A program made the translations under genes and the position numbers. DNA of 64,000 nt from Chlamydiales bacterium (GTDB taxonomy: Bacteria; Chlamydiota; Chlamydiia; Chlamydiales; JAAKFR01): positions 161,152-225,151 of the forward strand of contig JAJACP010000002.1 in assembly GCA_022601445.1 (NCBI GenBank). Direction: 5' to 3'. The notes under the pieces were generated by a model, which did not search any database, was not told the DNA's origin, and saw nothing but the letters and a program-made list of their open reading frames with translations. Below are positions 17,873 to 26,665 of the stretch, one piece after another (position 1 is the first letter of the stretch; each line of letters opens with the position of its first letter).

Positions 17873-18934
17873 ATGTCAAGTTTTCTTCCAAACAATCATT
17901 ATAGCGTCAGTAGTGCGCCCGCTGCGCCTCTTGGACGCTTAGATACTCAGCACATTTTGGCCAAAGAGATCGCGCGCACTCAAGATACGATTACCGAATC
18001 AGAAAAAAAGCACACAAAAAGTCAGGTAGAGGTTGGAGAGCGTCCTATTCTACCGGCAGCGGCTTCATCAAAGCATCCTGACTTTTTGGCTTTTGTTGCC
18101 GAGGCTTTTTCAAGATCATTTAGTGCGATGTCTCAAGGAACCATTTCCCAGTCGCAAGACTTTGCCGCTTTGCAGAAACTCGACCAGACGATGTCACAAG
18201 CGGTTTTACAGACGACAAAAAACGCCATTGATAAGCAGCAGGCTCAGATCAAAATGGCCGCAAGCGTGAAAGCGTACCAAGAGAAGATGGGTCAAGCGAA
18301 CACCATTTTTCAATGGACCATGTTCGCGATTGGAATTGTTCTGATGGTCGTCACAGTAGCCAGTTCTGTGTTTGACTTTGGAGCTTCATTAGCAGCTGTT
18401 CCTGCTGAAGCTGGGATGATTGAAATGGCGGACTTTGGGGCGACAGCAACTAGTGAAGGGGTTGGAGCAGCTATAGACGTCGGTGAAGAAGCAGCTAGCA
18501 ACGTTGCTGGTTTTACAGAAGATCTAGGTAGTGAAGTGGAATCAACAGCACAAGAGGGTGTGAGCGACGAGGTAAACAGTGAAACGAGCTTTAAAAGCAA
18601 AGTGGCTGACATGCTGAAAACCAAGGGCTTTAAAAAAGGAGTTCAGTTTGGTGTTGGCACTGTTCTCGCCTCTCCCATGCTTGTAGAAGGGATTGAAAAG
18701 CTACACACAGGCGACATGTTAGACAAGGTCGCACAAACGCAGAAAGAGACAGGAGATGCCATGGCCACCATGCAGGCCAACCAGATGACCTTCCAGTTTT
18801 ATCAGCAGCTACTGAGACGGGCTAGCGGAGTGGTACAAGAACAAGGGAACGATGCCTCGCAGGTTGTAGAGACCTTTAACGACGTGGCGAGCGCCTACAA
18901 GCAAATTAGTTATGGATTGGCTAGCGCTGTTTAA
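17873..18934 (+). CDS. Type III secretion translocator, CopB-like
   Basis: This 353-residue protein has the layout of the YopB/CopB class of hydrophobic translocators: a polar N-terminus, a helical region (about 90-140), one clear hydrophobic segment (about 145-172), an Ala/Glu-rich region and a C-terminal amphipathic region. A second, weaker hydrophobic stretch (about 257-270) could be another membrane contact. Translocators insert into the host membrane to form the pore through which effectors pass. It sits between the SycD-like chaperone and the CopD-like gene. It is shorter than C. trachomatis CopB. CopB rather than CopD rests on gene order. Confidence 0.78.
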   Translation: MSSFLPNNHYSVSSAPAAPLGRLDTQHILAKEIARTQDTITESEKKHTKSQVEVGERPILPAAASSKHPDFLAFVAEAFSRSFSAMSQGTISQSQDFAALQKLDQTMSQAVLQTTKNAIDKQQAQIKMAASVKAYQEKMGQANTIFQWTMFAIGIVLMVVTVASSVFDFGASLAAVPAEAGMIEMADFGATATSEGVGAAIDVGEEAASNVAGFTEDLGSEVESTAQEGVSDEVNSETSFKSKVADMLKTKGFKKGVQFGVGTVLASPMLVEGIEKLHTGDMLDKVAQTQKETGDAMATMQANQMTFQFYQQLLRRASGVVQEQGNDASQVVETFNDVASAYKQISYGLASAV

Positions 18935-18966
18935 ACAAATTAAATAATAATAAATAAGGTAAGTGA

Positions 18967-20040
18967 ATGAGTAGTACTATTAATAACCAAATTTCAGAAA
19001 CAGTTCGTCACCACGCTCAAGCAGAGAAGCGTGGACAAGAGCGGATTGCCCACGCACACCGTACTGCGGCTAAAGGGAAAGTAGGAAAAGACTACGTCCT
19101 TCCTTCAACAGGTGACACTAAACCTGTGCTGCCTAAGAAAGGAGAGACCAAGCCCAAGCTGCCCACACCAAAGACTCCTTTTTCTGGCTTGAAAGGGGAT
19201 GATCAGGGTGAAGAGGGAAAAACAATGGGTTTGATTGCGATTATTGGAGAGGTGATGGCTCTTCAGGCGAAGAGTAACTCGAACTTCTGGAGTACCATGT
19301 GGAAGCAAGCGTCTACCAGTATGATGATGCAGGTGAAGTTTGCTCCGGTGATTGCGAAAGCCATTAAATGCTCTTATGAGGCACAAGCACAGTCGACACA
19401 AGCGCAGGCAACCTCAGCTCGCCTTACCGGTACGATTAACCTCGTTATGTTTGGCGCTACGGTCGTGATTGGTACCTATATGGGATTGCGCGACGAGACA
19501 GGAGAGAGTGGACCTAGCCAAAATGATGCAAAGGCAACAGAAGAGACTGCTCAAGCAGGAGCAGACGCACAGAGCGCCGAGCTAGAAGAATCAGGAAACA
19601 ACGAAAAAATAGCCGAGCAAAGACAAAACGACGAATTGGCAGATGAGGTCCGCGCCCAGGAAACCAACGGTAAAAAAGCGCAAATCAAAGGTGCATTCAA
19701 GAAAATGCAAGAGATCGGAGGGAAAGGACCAAAGCTTTTGTCAACTATCCTAACAAAATTTTCTCACGTGAGTTCAGGGATGACTATGTTGGCTAATGGT
19801 GGTTCCTCATTAGTTGATGCTCAGTACAAAAGCATTCAGTCTGAGAAGCAGGAAGAAGAGGGACAGGCGCAGGCGCTGAACAAAGAATCTGAGCAGTACG
19901 CTCAGTTCTACGGCCAGTCTTTCAGCCGTTCGGAAGATTTACGTCAAGGGGGCCAGCAGAACATCGACTACGCGATGAACATTCTGAAATCGTCTGTGGA
20001 TACCATTACACAGACCATTACCTCCATGTTCCGTGGCTAA
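18967..20040 (+). CDS. Type III secretion translocator, CopD-like
   Basis: This 357-residue protein is the second hydrophobic translocator. It has one well-defined hydrophobic segment (about 154-174, GTINLVMFGATVVIGTYMG), long Gln/Glu-rich helices (about 185-250 and 285-330), and a C-terminal amphipathic helix. Near residues 63-68 the motif PKLPTP fits PxLxxP, the peptide that class II chaperones bind in translocators. It follows the CopB-like gene by 32 bases with an AAGGTAAG ribosome-binding site and is followed 8 bases after its stop by a strong terminator. It would form the pore with CopB. Similarity to named proteins is by layout and gene order. Confidence 0.78.
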   Translation: MSSTINNQISETVRHHAQAEKRGQERIAHAHRTAAKGKVGKDYVLPSTGDTKPVLPKKGETKPKLPTPKTPFSGLKGDDQGEEGKTMGLIAIIGEVMALQAKSNSNFWSTMWKQASTSMMMQVKFAPVIAKAIKCSYEAQAQSTQAQATSARLTGTINLVMFGATVVIGTYMGLRDETGESGPSQNDAKATEETAQAGADAQSAELEESGNNEKIAEQRQNDELADEVRAQETNGKKAQIKGAFKKMQEIGGKGPKLLSTILTKFSHVSSGMTMLANGGSSLVDAQYKSIQSEKQEEEGQAQALNKESEQYAQFYGQSFSRSEDLRQGGQQNIDYAMNILKSSVDTITQTITSMFRG

Positions 20041-20048
20041 TCACACAA

Positions 20049-20076
20049 AGCCCCTCCTTGTGGAGGGGCTTTTTTT
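20049..20076 (+). terminator. Rho-independent terminator of the translocon operon
   Basis: A perfect 9-bp GC-rich stem (AGCCCCTCC at 20049-20057, GGAGGGGCT at 20062-20070) with a 4-base loop is followed by seven T residues. It begins 8 bases after the CopD stop and ends before the start of pgeF. Confidence 0.92.
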
Positions 20077-20092
20077 ATGTTATAACACGCTC

Positions 20093-20839
20093 ATGAAACG
20101 TCACACTCAAAAGGGAGTCGAGTGGCTCACCTTCGACCACTTGTCAACTTGTCCCCGTCTCCACCACGGGATTTTTCTGCGCCATGGAGGAGTCAGCAAA
20201 GGCTCTTTTGCCACACTGAATTTTGGCCTTACTCAAGGTGATGATCCCCAAAACGTCTCTTTTAATCGGCAAAAAGCATGTGACATCCTCCAAGTCAAGA
20301 GCTACGCCCATCTCTATCAAAAGCACACCAACCGTGTTGTTGAGGCAGATCCTAATATCAAAGAGGAAGCGGATGGACTGATCACAAATAGAGCCGGTCT
20401 GGGCCTCTTGATTCTACATGCAGACTGTCAGGCGGCCATCATCTACGATCCGATTCAGCACGCTCTGGCAAACGTCCATTCAGGATGGAGGGGTAGTGTC
20501 CAAAACATCTACTCCGAGGCGATAGAGACCCTTAAAACGCGCTACGGAAGCCGCCCTCAAGACCTTCTTGTGGGCATCTCCCCCAGTCTAGGACCCGAGG
20601 CAGCTGAATTTCGTCATTACAAAGAGGAACTGCCCGAATCTTTTTGGGCCTATCAAATCAAGCCGACTTACTTCGACTTTTGGGAGATCTCTCGCCAGCA
20701 ATTGATCGCGTGCGGCGTGCTCCCGAATCATATCGAAGTAGCAGAAGAGTGCACTTTCAGCAATCCCGAAGACTACTTTTCTTACAGGCGCGTTCAAATA
20801 AGTGGCCGTCACGGCACGTTGGCTGTTCTTAGAAGCTAA
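20093..20839 (+). CDS. pgeF: YfiH/PgeF-family (laccase-domain) protein
   Basis: This 248-residue protein belongs to the PF02578 family, first described as multicopper oxidase-like and later shown to include purine nucleoside-cleaving enzymes and the peptidoglycan-editing factor PgeF. The conserved zinc-site residues are visible in LHADCQA (His, Cys) and NVHSGWRGS (His). I choose the ATG at 20093, after the terminator; the frame is open upstream into copD but that would place the start inside the hairpin. Its end overlaps the last autotransporter (opposite strand) by 11 bases. The neighbourhood between copD and thrS is conserved in Chlamydia as I recall it. Activity here is not settled. Confidence 0.87.
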   Translation: MKRHTQKGVEWLTFDHLSTCPRLHHGIFLRHGGVSKGSFATLNFGLTQGDDPQNVSFNRQKACDILQVKSYAHLYQKHTNRVVEADPNIKEEADGLITNRAGLGLLILHADCQAAIIYDPIQHALANVHSGWRGSVQNIYSEAIETLKTRYGSRPQDLLVGISPSLGPEAAEFRHYKEELPESFWAYQIKPTYFDFWEISRQQLIACGVLPNHIEVAEECTFSNPEDYFSYRRVQISGRHGTLAVLRS

Positions 20840-22724
20840 ATTCAATACCGGCATCACCAAAGATACGGTAGCTGCGTCCATGATCCCAACTGGCTTCCAC
20901 GTCTAAGAAAAGATCGAAACAGCCAAGTGTTTTAGCACTACGAAACCCCACCAAAAAGATCGCCAGATTGCCAGATATCCCTGAATTAAAGTTCAGCGCC
21001 TGACCCACAAGCTCGGCATCGATAGCACAACCGGCTACTTGAAATCGACCCGCCACTCCAATATAGGGCTCGATATCTAAAAAGCAGGTGCATTTAGGTG
21101 CGCTCAACTCCCCACGAATGGTAAGCAGCTGAATATCTCGGTCATGCACCGCTAGGTTTGAGTTAGATCCTTGCTCGCTATAGTCACCTAAGAAAAGGCC
21201 GGCATATCGAATGGTTCCACTCAAAATAGGGGAACACCACCAGTTGCAAAAAGAGTGAGCGTAGGTGATCTCCGGTGTGAAAAAGAAGCCAGACGGTTGA
21301 GCATGCGCTCTTTCTATCCCCCCGACAACAAGGTTATTCATCACGTACCGCTCATTGTCAAGGTGGGTATATCCAGCTGCAAACGCCGCTCCAAAGAAGT
21401 GGTTGCAGAAAACATGCTCGTAGCTCATCCCTCCAAAACTCGTTTTAACGTCCACGTTTTGCGTCTTTTCACCAACTGTCGCCTCTCCATAAGAGGCGCC
21501 TGCAAACAATCCTAAACCACCTGGCACCTCATAACCTACGATAAAGCCTCCCTGGCGGAGGTTGTAGCGTGCAAGATGGTTCTCTTCCCGCTCTCTGTAG
21601 CTCCCAATCGCCTCGATCCAAAAGCCACACCCACAGGGATTGTAACAGGCGCAAGGGAAAGCAGTCCGGTGGCGATAGATGTTGTTAAGAATAGGGTCGG
21701 AGATATCGGCAAGAAGATCAGCTTGTAGTGCCAGACCTGTCCGGTCGACCACATGGAGCGTACTTCCTACCAGAACAGAGGGATCCATACTAGTCAATTG
21801 ACCAAACCCCATACTCGTTGGAGTCAAAGTCAGTGAAAGATTTAAACCTGCCTGCACATTTACGTTCAAAGGCGCATTAGGTACCTGAATGAATCCCTGT
21901 AGGTTAGAGCCAGGCAAAAGTGTCACAGTCGGATTTGTTCCCTCTAAAAAAAGGGCATGGGCATTTTCGGAGCAAATGAGGCCTGAATTAATGAGATGAA
22001 AGTTGACAATCGAGCTATCTGTACTCACACCACTTTCACCAGCCATAACATCGCCGCTGTTGACAAACGTCAAATTTGTAGACCCTGAGATGCCTAATAA
22101 GCCTTTTCCCGTGCTCTCAGTGGCAAAAATTGATCCCGCATTCGTGTAGCAGTTATCGCTGCCTCCCACGCTTAATAACCCACTCGAATCCTCACCGGCA
22201 ACCGTGACCAAGCCGTTATTGTTTACCTGGTTATTTGTGCTATTAATCAAACAGATGCCACCCACTTCAGGCCCCTCATTAGAGATATATCCTTCGTTGA
22301 TGATACGACTGTTTGATAAGCCTAAGGTATCCATGCAAAAGCACCCATTCCCTTTTGCTTTAATAGAACCAGCATTATGAACGAATGCTTCGTCTGCATT
22401 ACGCAAGGCAACAGCATTAAACCGATTCGCTCCCAAAGACATTTCACCAAAGTTGGAAAAGCGGTGGCCTGACCCTGAAATAAAGATGGAATCACCTCCC
22501 TCTCGCTCAATCGAACCACAGTTCGTAATCGAAGCGCCCGATCCCCGCAATCTGATATTGATCCCTCTTGTAGGCCCCAAAGCGCCTCCAACCTCGATCA
22601 CTCCTTTTTCCCCACTATCTAAGGTGAGCTGATCTGTTCGTCTCTCCCCGTTCTTGATAATGAAGCTCTCTGCGTGAACGACCCCACAAGCAAACAACAA
22701 AAAAAATAGTAACCTGATTTTCAT
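20829..22724 (-). CDS. Autotransporter paralogue 1
   Basis: This 631-residue type V secretion protein has a signal peptide (MKIRLLFFLLFACGVVHA), a beta-helix-like passenger of about 320 residues with repeats of the form 'N-x-G-x-I', a Cys-rich junction (Cys at residues 358, 360, 364, 366) and a C-terminal beta-barrel (about 367-631) ending in Phe (GIEFSF). I choose the ATG at 22724 (GAGGTC upstream) because an upstream in-frame ATG has no signal peptide and overlaps the neighbour. It is the last of seven tandem copies and is closest to paralogue 3. The passenger would be exposed on the cell surface. The FxxN/GGAI pattern of Chlamydia Pmp proteins is not evident. Confidence 0.87.
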   Translation of the reverse strand: MKIRLLFFLLFACGVVHAESFIIKNGERRTDQLTLDSGEKGVIEVGGALGPTRGINIRLRGSGASITNCGSIEREGGDSIFISGSGHRFSNFGEMSLGANRFNAVALRNADEAFVHNAGSIKAKGNGCFCMDTLGLSNSRIINEGYISNEGPEVGGICLINSTNNQVNNNGLVTVAGEDSSGLLSVGGSDNCYTNAGSIFATESTGKGLLGISGSTNLTFVNSGDVMAGESGVSTDSSIVNFHLINSGLICSENAHALFLEGTNPTVTLLPGSNLQGFIQVPNAPLNVNVQAGLNLSLTLTPTSMGFGQLTSMDPSVLVGSTLHVVDRTGLALQADLLADISDPILNNIYRHRTAFPCACYNPCGCGFWIEAIGSYREREENHLARYNLRQGGFIVGYEVPGGLGLFAGASYGEATVGEKTQNVDVKTSFGGMSYEHVFCNHFFGAAFAAGYTHLDNERYVMNNLVVGGIERAHAQPSGFFFTPEITYAHSFCNWWCSPILSGTIRYAGLFLGDYSEQGSNSNLAVHDRDIQLLTIRGELSAPKCTCFLDIEPYIGVAGRFQVAGCAIDAELVGQALNFNSGISGNLAIFLVGFRSAKTLGCFDLFLDVEASWDHGRSYRIFGDAGIEFSF

Positions 22725-22734
22725 GACCTCAATC

Positions 22735-24636
22735 CTAGAAGTTAACTTCAATTCCCACATCACCAAGGAGGCGATAACTCGATCCACTATCCCAATTCGC
22801 TTCTAGATCGAAGAAAAGATCGAAACAACCGATTGTTTTAGCGCTCCGCAATCCAATTAAAAGCGCCGCCAAATAGTCTGATAGTCCCGAATCAAACTGC
22901 ACTGCTTGACTTAAAAGCTCAGCGCTCACATGGCGACCATCCAATTGAAAACGGCTTGAAACTCCGATATAAGGCTCAACATCTAAAAAGCAGGTGCATT
23001 TAGGCAGACTCAACTCTCCACGGAGGGTCAAGAGTTGAATATCACGATCTTTTATCCCTACACGTGAGACCGACCCTTGCTCATCATAATCGCCCAAGAA
23101 AAGCCCGGCATACCGTACACGGCCCGTCAGAGTAGGCGAGTAGCACCAACTAGAAAACGCATAGGCATAAGTCATTTCAGGAGAAATGAAAAAGGCGTTG
23201 GGCCGGCCCACGACTTTCTCAACACCATCTGGCGCTAAGTTATTCATCATATAGCGGGTGCTCTTAAAGTTCGTGTATCCTGCCGCACAGGCTGTTCCAA
23301 AAAAGTGATTAGAGACAATGCGCTCATAACTGAAACCACCAAAGCCTGTTTTTGTATCAGCTCTCTCTGTTCTCTCCCCAACTGTACCCTCTCCAAATGA
23401 AGCTCCTGCAAAAAAGTTCAGGCTACCACACCAAACTGGTGTTGCATAACCCAGTATAAAGCCGCCTTGACGCAGGTGATAGGGTGTAAGTTTTCTTTCT
23501 TTTCGCTCTCTATAAGCTCCAATCGCCTCGAGCCAAAAACCACAACCACAAGAATCGTAACAGGCACAAGAAAAAGCCGTACGCCCTCGATAGATGTTGT
23601 TCAAGATGGGATCCGAGATATCAGCAACAAAATCAGCTTGCATGGCCAGCCCAGTCCGATCGATCACATGGACCGTATTGCCAAGAACTGCAAACGGAGC
23701 GTCGATGCCCAAAGCGCCAAAGCCAGGACTAGCCGGTGTGAGAGTCAGGGCAAGATTGAGGCCTCTTTCCACATTCAAATCGAATGGTTCTGTAGCCGAA
23801 AAGGCTCCTCGAATGGTTGATCCTGGTAACAAGGTCAATGTAAGCCCCGGGGAGTCAAAAAAAACAGCTTGCGCCTCTAGCGACTGGATGATTCCTGAGT
23901 TGATTAAACGAAATCCGTTACTGTTGTCCGCTACTGTCACACCCACGCCTTGCCCAAGAATCGTGCCATGGTTTTCGAATAAACCACCAACAGCATCTCT
24001 TGTATGGTATCCCTCTGAGTTATTTCCTAGAGAGATAATAGACCCCAGATTGATCTCTGAGGGAAAGTCGTTGGCCAAAGTGAAAAGTCCGTAAGAATTG
24101 TCTCCAACAGCATACAGCAGACCTCTGTTCACCAAAATCGGGGGGAACTCTGCCGAGCCTCGGTTAACTGCCCGACTTGCCTCACCTTCTGCATAAATCA
24201 CCCCATCATTTTTAATCAACGCTCCCCGGTTACCATCTATATTAATTCCTCTTGCACCATCTCCTACTGCCCGCAGCAATCCCGTATTTTCAATAGATGT
24301 TCCGGGTCTATCGACATGAACGGCCTCACTACCAGAGCCTGTCACACTCACTGTGTTTCTGTTGATAAAGCGGCCACCGAATCCATTCATGTCTACAGCA
24401 AAGCCCGTATTCTGAGTAATCAATCCAAAATTGGTCAACACAGCAGGACCCGCTATAAAAACAGATGGAGAGGGAACTGTTGGACCGAGTATCCCACCAG
24501 CTTCGATGAGTCCCGTTTCTCCGGCATTCAAGGTTTGCTGAGCCGTCTCAGGGGGCTCTCCATTCCGAATGAAAAACGAGGCTCCATGGCCGGCCGTAGA
24601 GGTTAAAAGCAGCAAAAGTAAGATCCACAGTTTCAT
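22735..24636 (-). CDS. Autotransporter paralogue 2
   Basis: This 633-residue autotransporter has a signal peptide (MKLWILLLLLLTSTAGHG) and the start at 24636 carries a GAGGAAAA ribosome-binding site; the longer frame adds 14 residues without a clear site. The N-terminus after cleavage holds the shared RNGE...QTLNAGETGLIEAGG signature. The passenger (about 20-330) shows 'NRG/NTG/NSG' turns every 20-25 residues, followed by the Cys-rich junction (SCACYDSCGCGFW) and a barrel ending GIEVNF. Its passenger differs from its neighbours more than its barrel does, which fits a variable surface-exposed part. It ends 10 bases before the start of paralogue 1. Confidence 0.87.
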   Translation of the reverse strand: MKLWILLLLLLTSTAGHGASFFIRNGEPPETAQQTLNAGETGLIEAGGILGPTVPSPSVFIAGPAVLTNFGLITQNTGFAVDMNGFGGRFINRNTVSVTGSGSEAVHVDRPGTSIENTGLLRAVGDGARGINIDGNRGALIKNDGVIYAEGEASRAVNRGSAEFPPILVNRGLLYAVGDNSYGLFTLANDFPSEINLGSIISLGNNSEGYHTRDAVGGLFENHGTILGQGVGVTVADNSNGFRLINSGIIQSLEAQAVFFDSPGLTLTLLPGSTIRGAFSATEPFDLNVERGLNLALTLTPASPGFGALGIDAPFAVLGNTVHVIDRTGLAMQADFVADISDPILNNIYRGRTAFSCACYDSCGCGFWLEAIGAYRERKERKLTPYHLRQGGFILGYATPVWCGSLNFFAGASFGEGTVGERTERADTKTGFGGFSYERIVSNHFFGTACAAGYTNFKSTRYMMNNLAPDGVEKVVGRPNAFFISPEMTYAYAFSSWCYSPTLTGRVRYAGLFLGDYDEQGSVSRVGIKDRDIQLLTLRGELSLPKCTCFLDVEPYIGVSSRFQLDGRHVSAELLSQAVQFDSGLSDYLAALLIGLRSAKTIGCFDLFFDLEANWDSGSSYRLLGDVGIEVNF

Positions 24637-24701
24637 CAGTATTTTCCTCAAATAAATGAAAAAATTGTTTATACGCAAACAAGAGTCATCTGGTCAATTT
24701 T

Positions 24702-26600
24702 TTAAAAGATCAGCCCAATACCCGCATCGCCGAAGATGCGGTAGCTACCCCCTGTGTCCCAATCGGCTTCTAGATCAAAGAAAAGATCGAAACACCCCAT
24801 TGTTTTAGCGCTCCTGAATCCGACCAAGAAGGTCGCCAAATTATTCGATATCCCTGAATTAAAGTTCAGCGCCTGACCCAAAAGCTCGGCACTGACATCA
24901 CAACCGGCCACTTGGAAGCGACCTGAAACCCCAATATAGGGCTCGATGTCTAGAAAGCAGGTGCATTTCGGTGCGCTCAGTTCTCCACGGAGGGTGAGCA
25001 GCTGAATGTCCCGATCATAAACCGTTAGGTTTGAGTTGGATCCTTGCTCATGATCGTTGCCTAAGAAAAGACCGGCGTACCTTATTGTTCCACTTAAGAC
25101 AGGGGCGCACCACCAGTCACAGAAAGAGTGGGCATAGGTGATCTCTGGTGTGAAGAAGAAGCCGTCTGGTTGCGTTTGTGCTTTTTCCACACCACCCGGC
25201 ACTTGGTTGTTCATGATGTAGCGATCGTTGTCAAAGTGGGTATATCCGGCTGCAAAGGCGGCTCCAATGAAGTGGTTGCAGAAAGCACGCTCGTAGCTGG
25301 CACCACCAAAGCTGGTTCTAATTTCTGCTTTTTGGGTTTTTTCACCGACTATTGCCTCACCGTAAGAGGCACCTGCGAAAAGTCCTAAACCACCCGGCGC
25401 TTCATATCCAATGATAAAGCCCCCCTGGCGTAGATTATAGTGGACCAAGTGCCGCTCTTCACGCTCTCTGTAGCTACCAATTGCCTCTACCCAAAATCCA
25501 CATTGACAGGGATCGTAGCAGGCGCAAGAAAAGGCTGTCCGATGGCGATAGATGTTGTTGAGGATAGGATCGGAGAGATCAGCAAGAAGATCAGCTTGCA
25601 TCGCCAAACCTGTGCGATCGATCACGTTAATGGTATTGCCTACCAATACGAAGGGGGACTCGATACCTAGAGTGCCAAAACCCATACCACCCGGATCAAG
25701 AGTGAGAGCCAAGTTAAGACCTGTTTGAACATTTAAGTTCAAAGAGTCATCTACAGCCTGAACGGGTCCTTGTAAATTAGAGCCACGTAAAAGCGATAGT
25801 GTGGGATTGGTTCCTCCGAGTAAAAGAGCAAAGGATTGATTAGATTTGATGGTTCCGGAATTGATTAGGTGAAAATTTGTATCGCCAGTGTCTGAAATAA
25901 CTCCATCTCCATCAGCTATAACCGTACTGTTGTTTTGGAACGTCACATCCGTGGAAGAGGATACTGCGAACCCAACTGAATTCATTCCCTGCGATACAAT
26001 GGATCCATTATTTGTGTAGAGATTTGCGCTTCCCGTTTGATCAAATATTCCAAAAGAAGCATCACCTACGCTATACAGTAGACCATTGTTGGTCACTTGG
26101 CTGTTAGTACTGGATTGTAATCTGATCGCAACGGTATTCTCTCCTTCAACAGCAATCTCTCCTCCATTGGCTATGCGGGTATTCGTATCCGAAAAAGAGT
26201 CAATTCCAGCTGTGTTATCTCCTACGTTATCTATCAGTCCTGAGTTACTGACAACAGCATCTGTTGTGCCATTTATAAAAACTGCTTGTCCGTTATCACC
26301 TGTTGCCTGAAGTGTCTTGTTATTAATGAACTGATTGTTAGCCCCTCCCATATTTACCCCGTTAGCTATATCTACTTCTATCAACCCGTTATTAATCAGC
26401 AAGGCATCTGGACCGAACATGTTAACACCCAAAAATCCTACAGTCGGAACCAACGCGCCCCCTGCTTCAATTAGACCGGTTTCATCGGCATTTAGCGTCT
26501 GAGTCATTGTTTCTGGAGGCTCTCCATTCCGAACGATGAATGAGGCTCCATGGCTGACCATAGAGATCAAAATTAGCAAAGAGGTGATCCATAGCTTCAT
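24702..26600 (-). CDS. Autotransporter paralogue 3
   Basis: This 632-residue autotransporter has a signal peptide (MKLWITSLLILISMVSHG), the shared N-terminal signature (VRNGEPPETMTQTLNADE), a beta-helix-like passenger with repeated 'NNG/NSG' turns, the Cys-rich junction (SCACYDPCQCGFW) and a barrel that ends GIGLIF. The barrel is nearly the same as that of paralogue 1, and the signal-peptide region resembles paralogue 2, so this copy looks like a mosaic of its neighbours or a recent duplicate. An AAGGAAAA ribosome-binding site precedes the ATG. About 65 bases separate its stop from the start of paralogue 2. Confidence 0.87.
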   Translation of the reverse strand: MKLWITSLLILISMVSHGASFIVRNGEPPETMTQTLNADETGLIEAGGALVPTVGFLGVNMFGPDALLINNGLIEVDIANGVNMGGANNQFINNKTLQATGDNGQAVFINGTTDAVVSNSGLIDNVGDNTAGIDSFSDTNTRIANGGEIAVEGENTVAIRLQSSTNSQVTNNGLLYSVGDASFGIFDQTGSANLYTNNGSIVSQGMNSVGFAVSSSTDVTFQNNSTVIADGDGVISDTGDTNFHLINSGTIKSNQSFALLLGGTNPTLSLLRGSNLQGPVQAVDDSLNLNVQTGLNLALTLDPGGMGFGTLGIESPFVLVGNTINVIDRTGLAMQADLLADLSDPILNNIYRHRTAFSCACYDPCQCGFWVEAIGSYREREERHLVHYNLRQGGFIIGYEAPGGLGLFAGASYGEAIVGEKTQKAEIRTSFGGASYERAFCNHFIGAAFAAGYTHFDNDRYIMNNQVPGGVEKAQTQPDGFFFTPEITYAHSFCDWWCAPVLSGTIRYAGLFLGNDHEQGSNSNLTVYDRDIQLLTLRGELSAPKCTCFLDIEPYIGVSGRFQVAGCDVSAELLGQALNFNSGISNNLATFLVGFRSAKTMGCFDLFFDLEADWDTGGSYRIFGDAGIGLIF

Positions 26601-26665
26601 CGGTATTTTCCTTAAGTAAATAAAAATTTCGTTTATACGAGAAAAAGAGCGCTTTAGTCAAGCTT

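Noticed and set aside
20033..20092. N-terminal extension of pgeF into copD
   Set aside because: It would be translated through the copD terminator hairpin and is not part of the family; ATG 20093 is better.
22735..22787. Possible 53-base overlap between two autotransporter genes
   Set aside because: It disappears if paralogue 1 starts at ATG 22724, which gives the signal peptide and has GAGG upstream; the earlier ATG does not.
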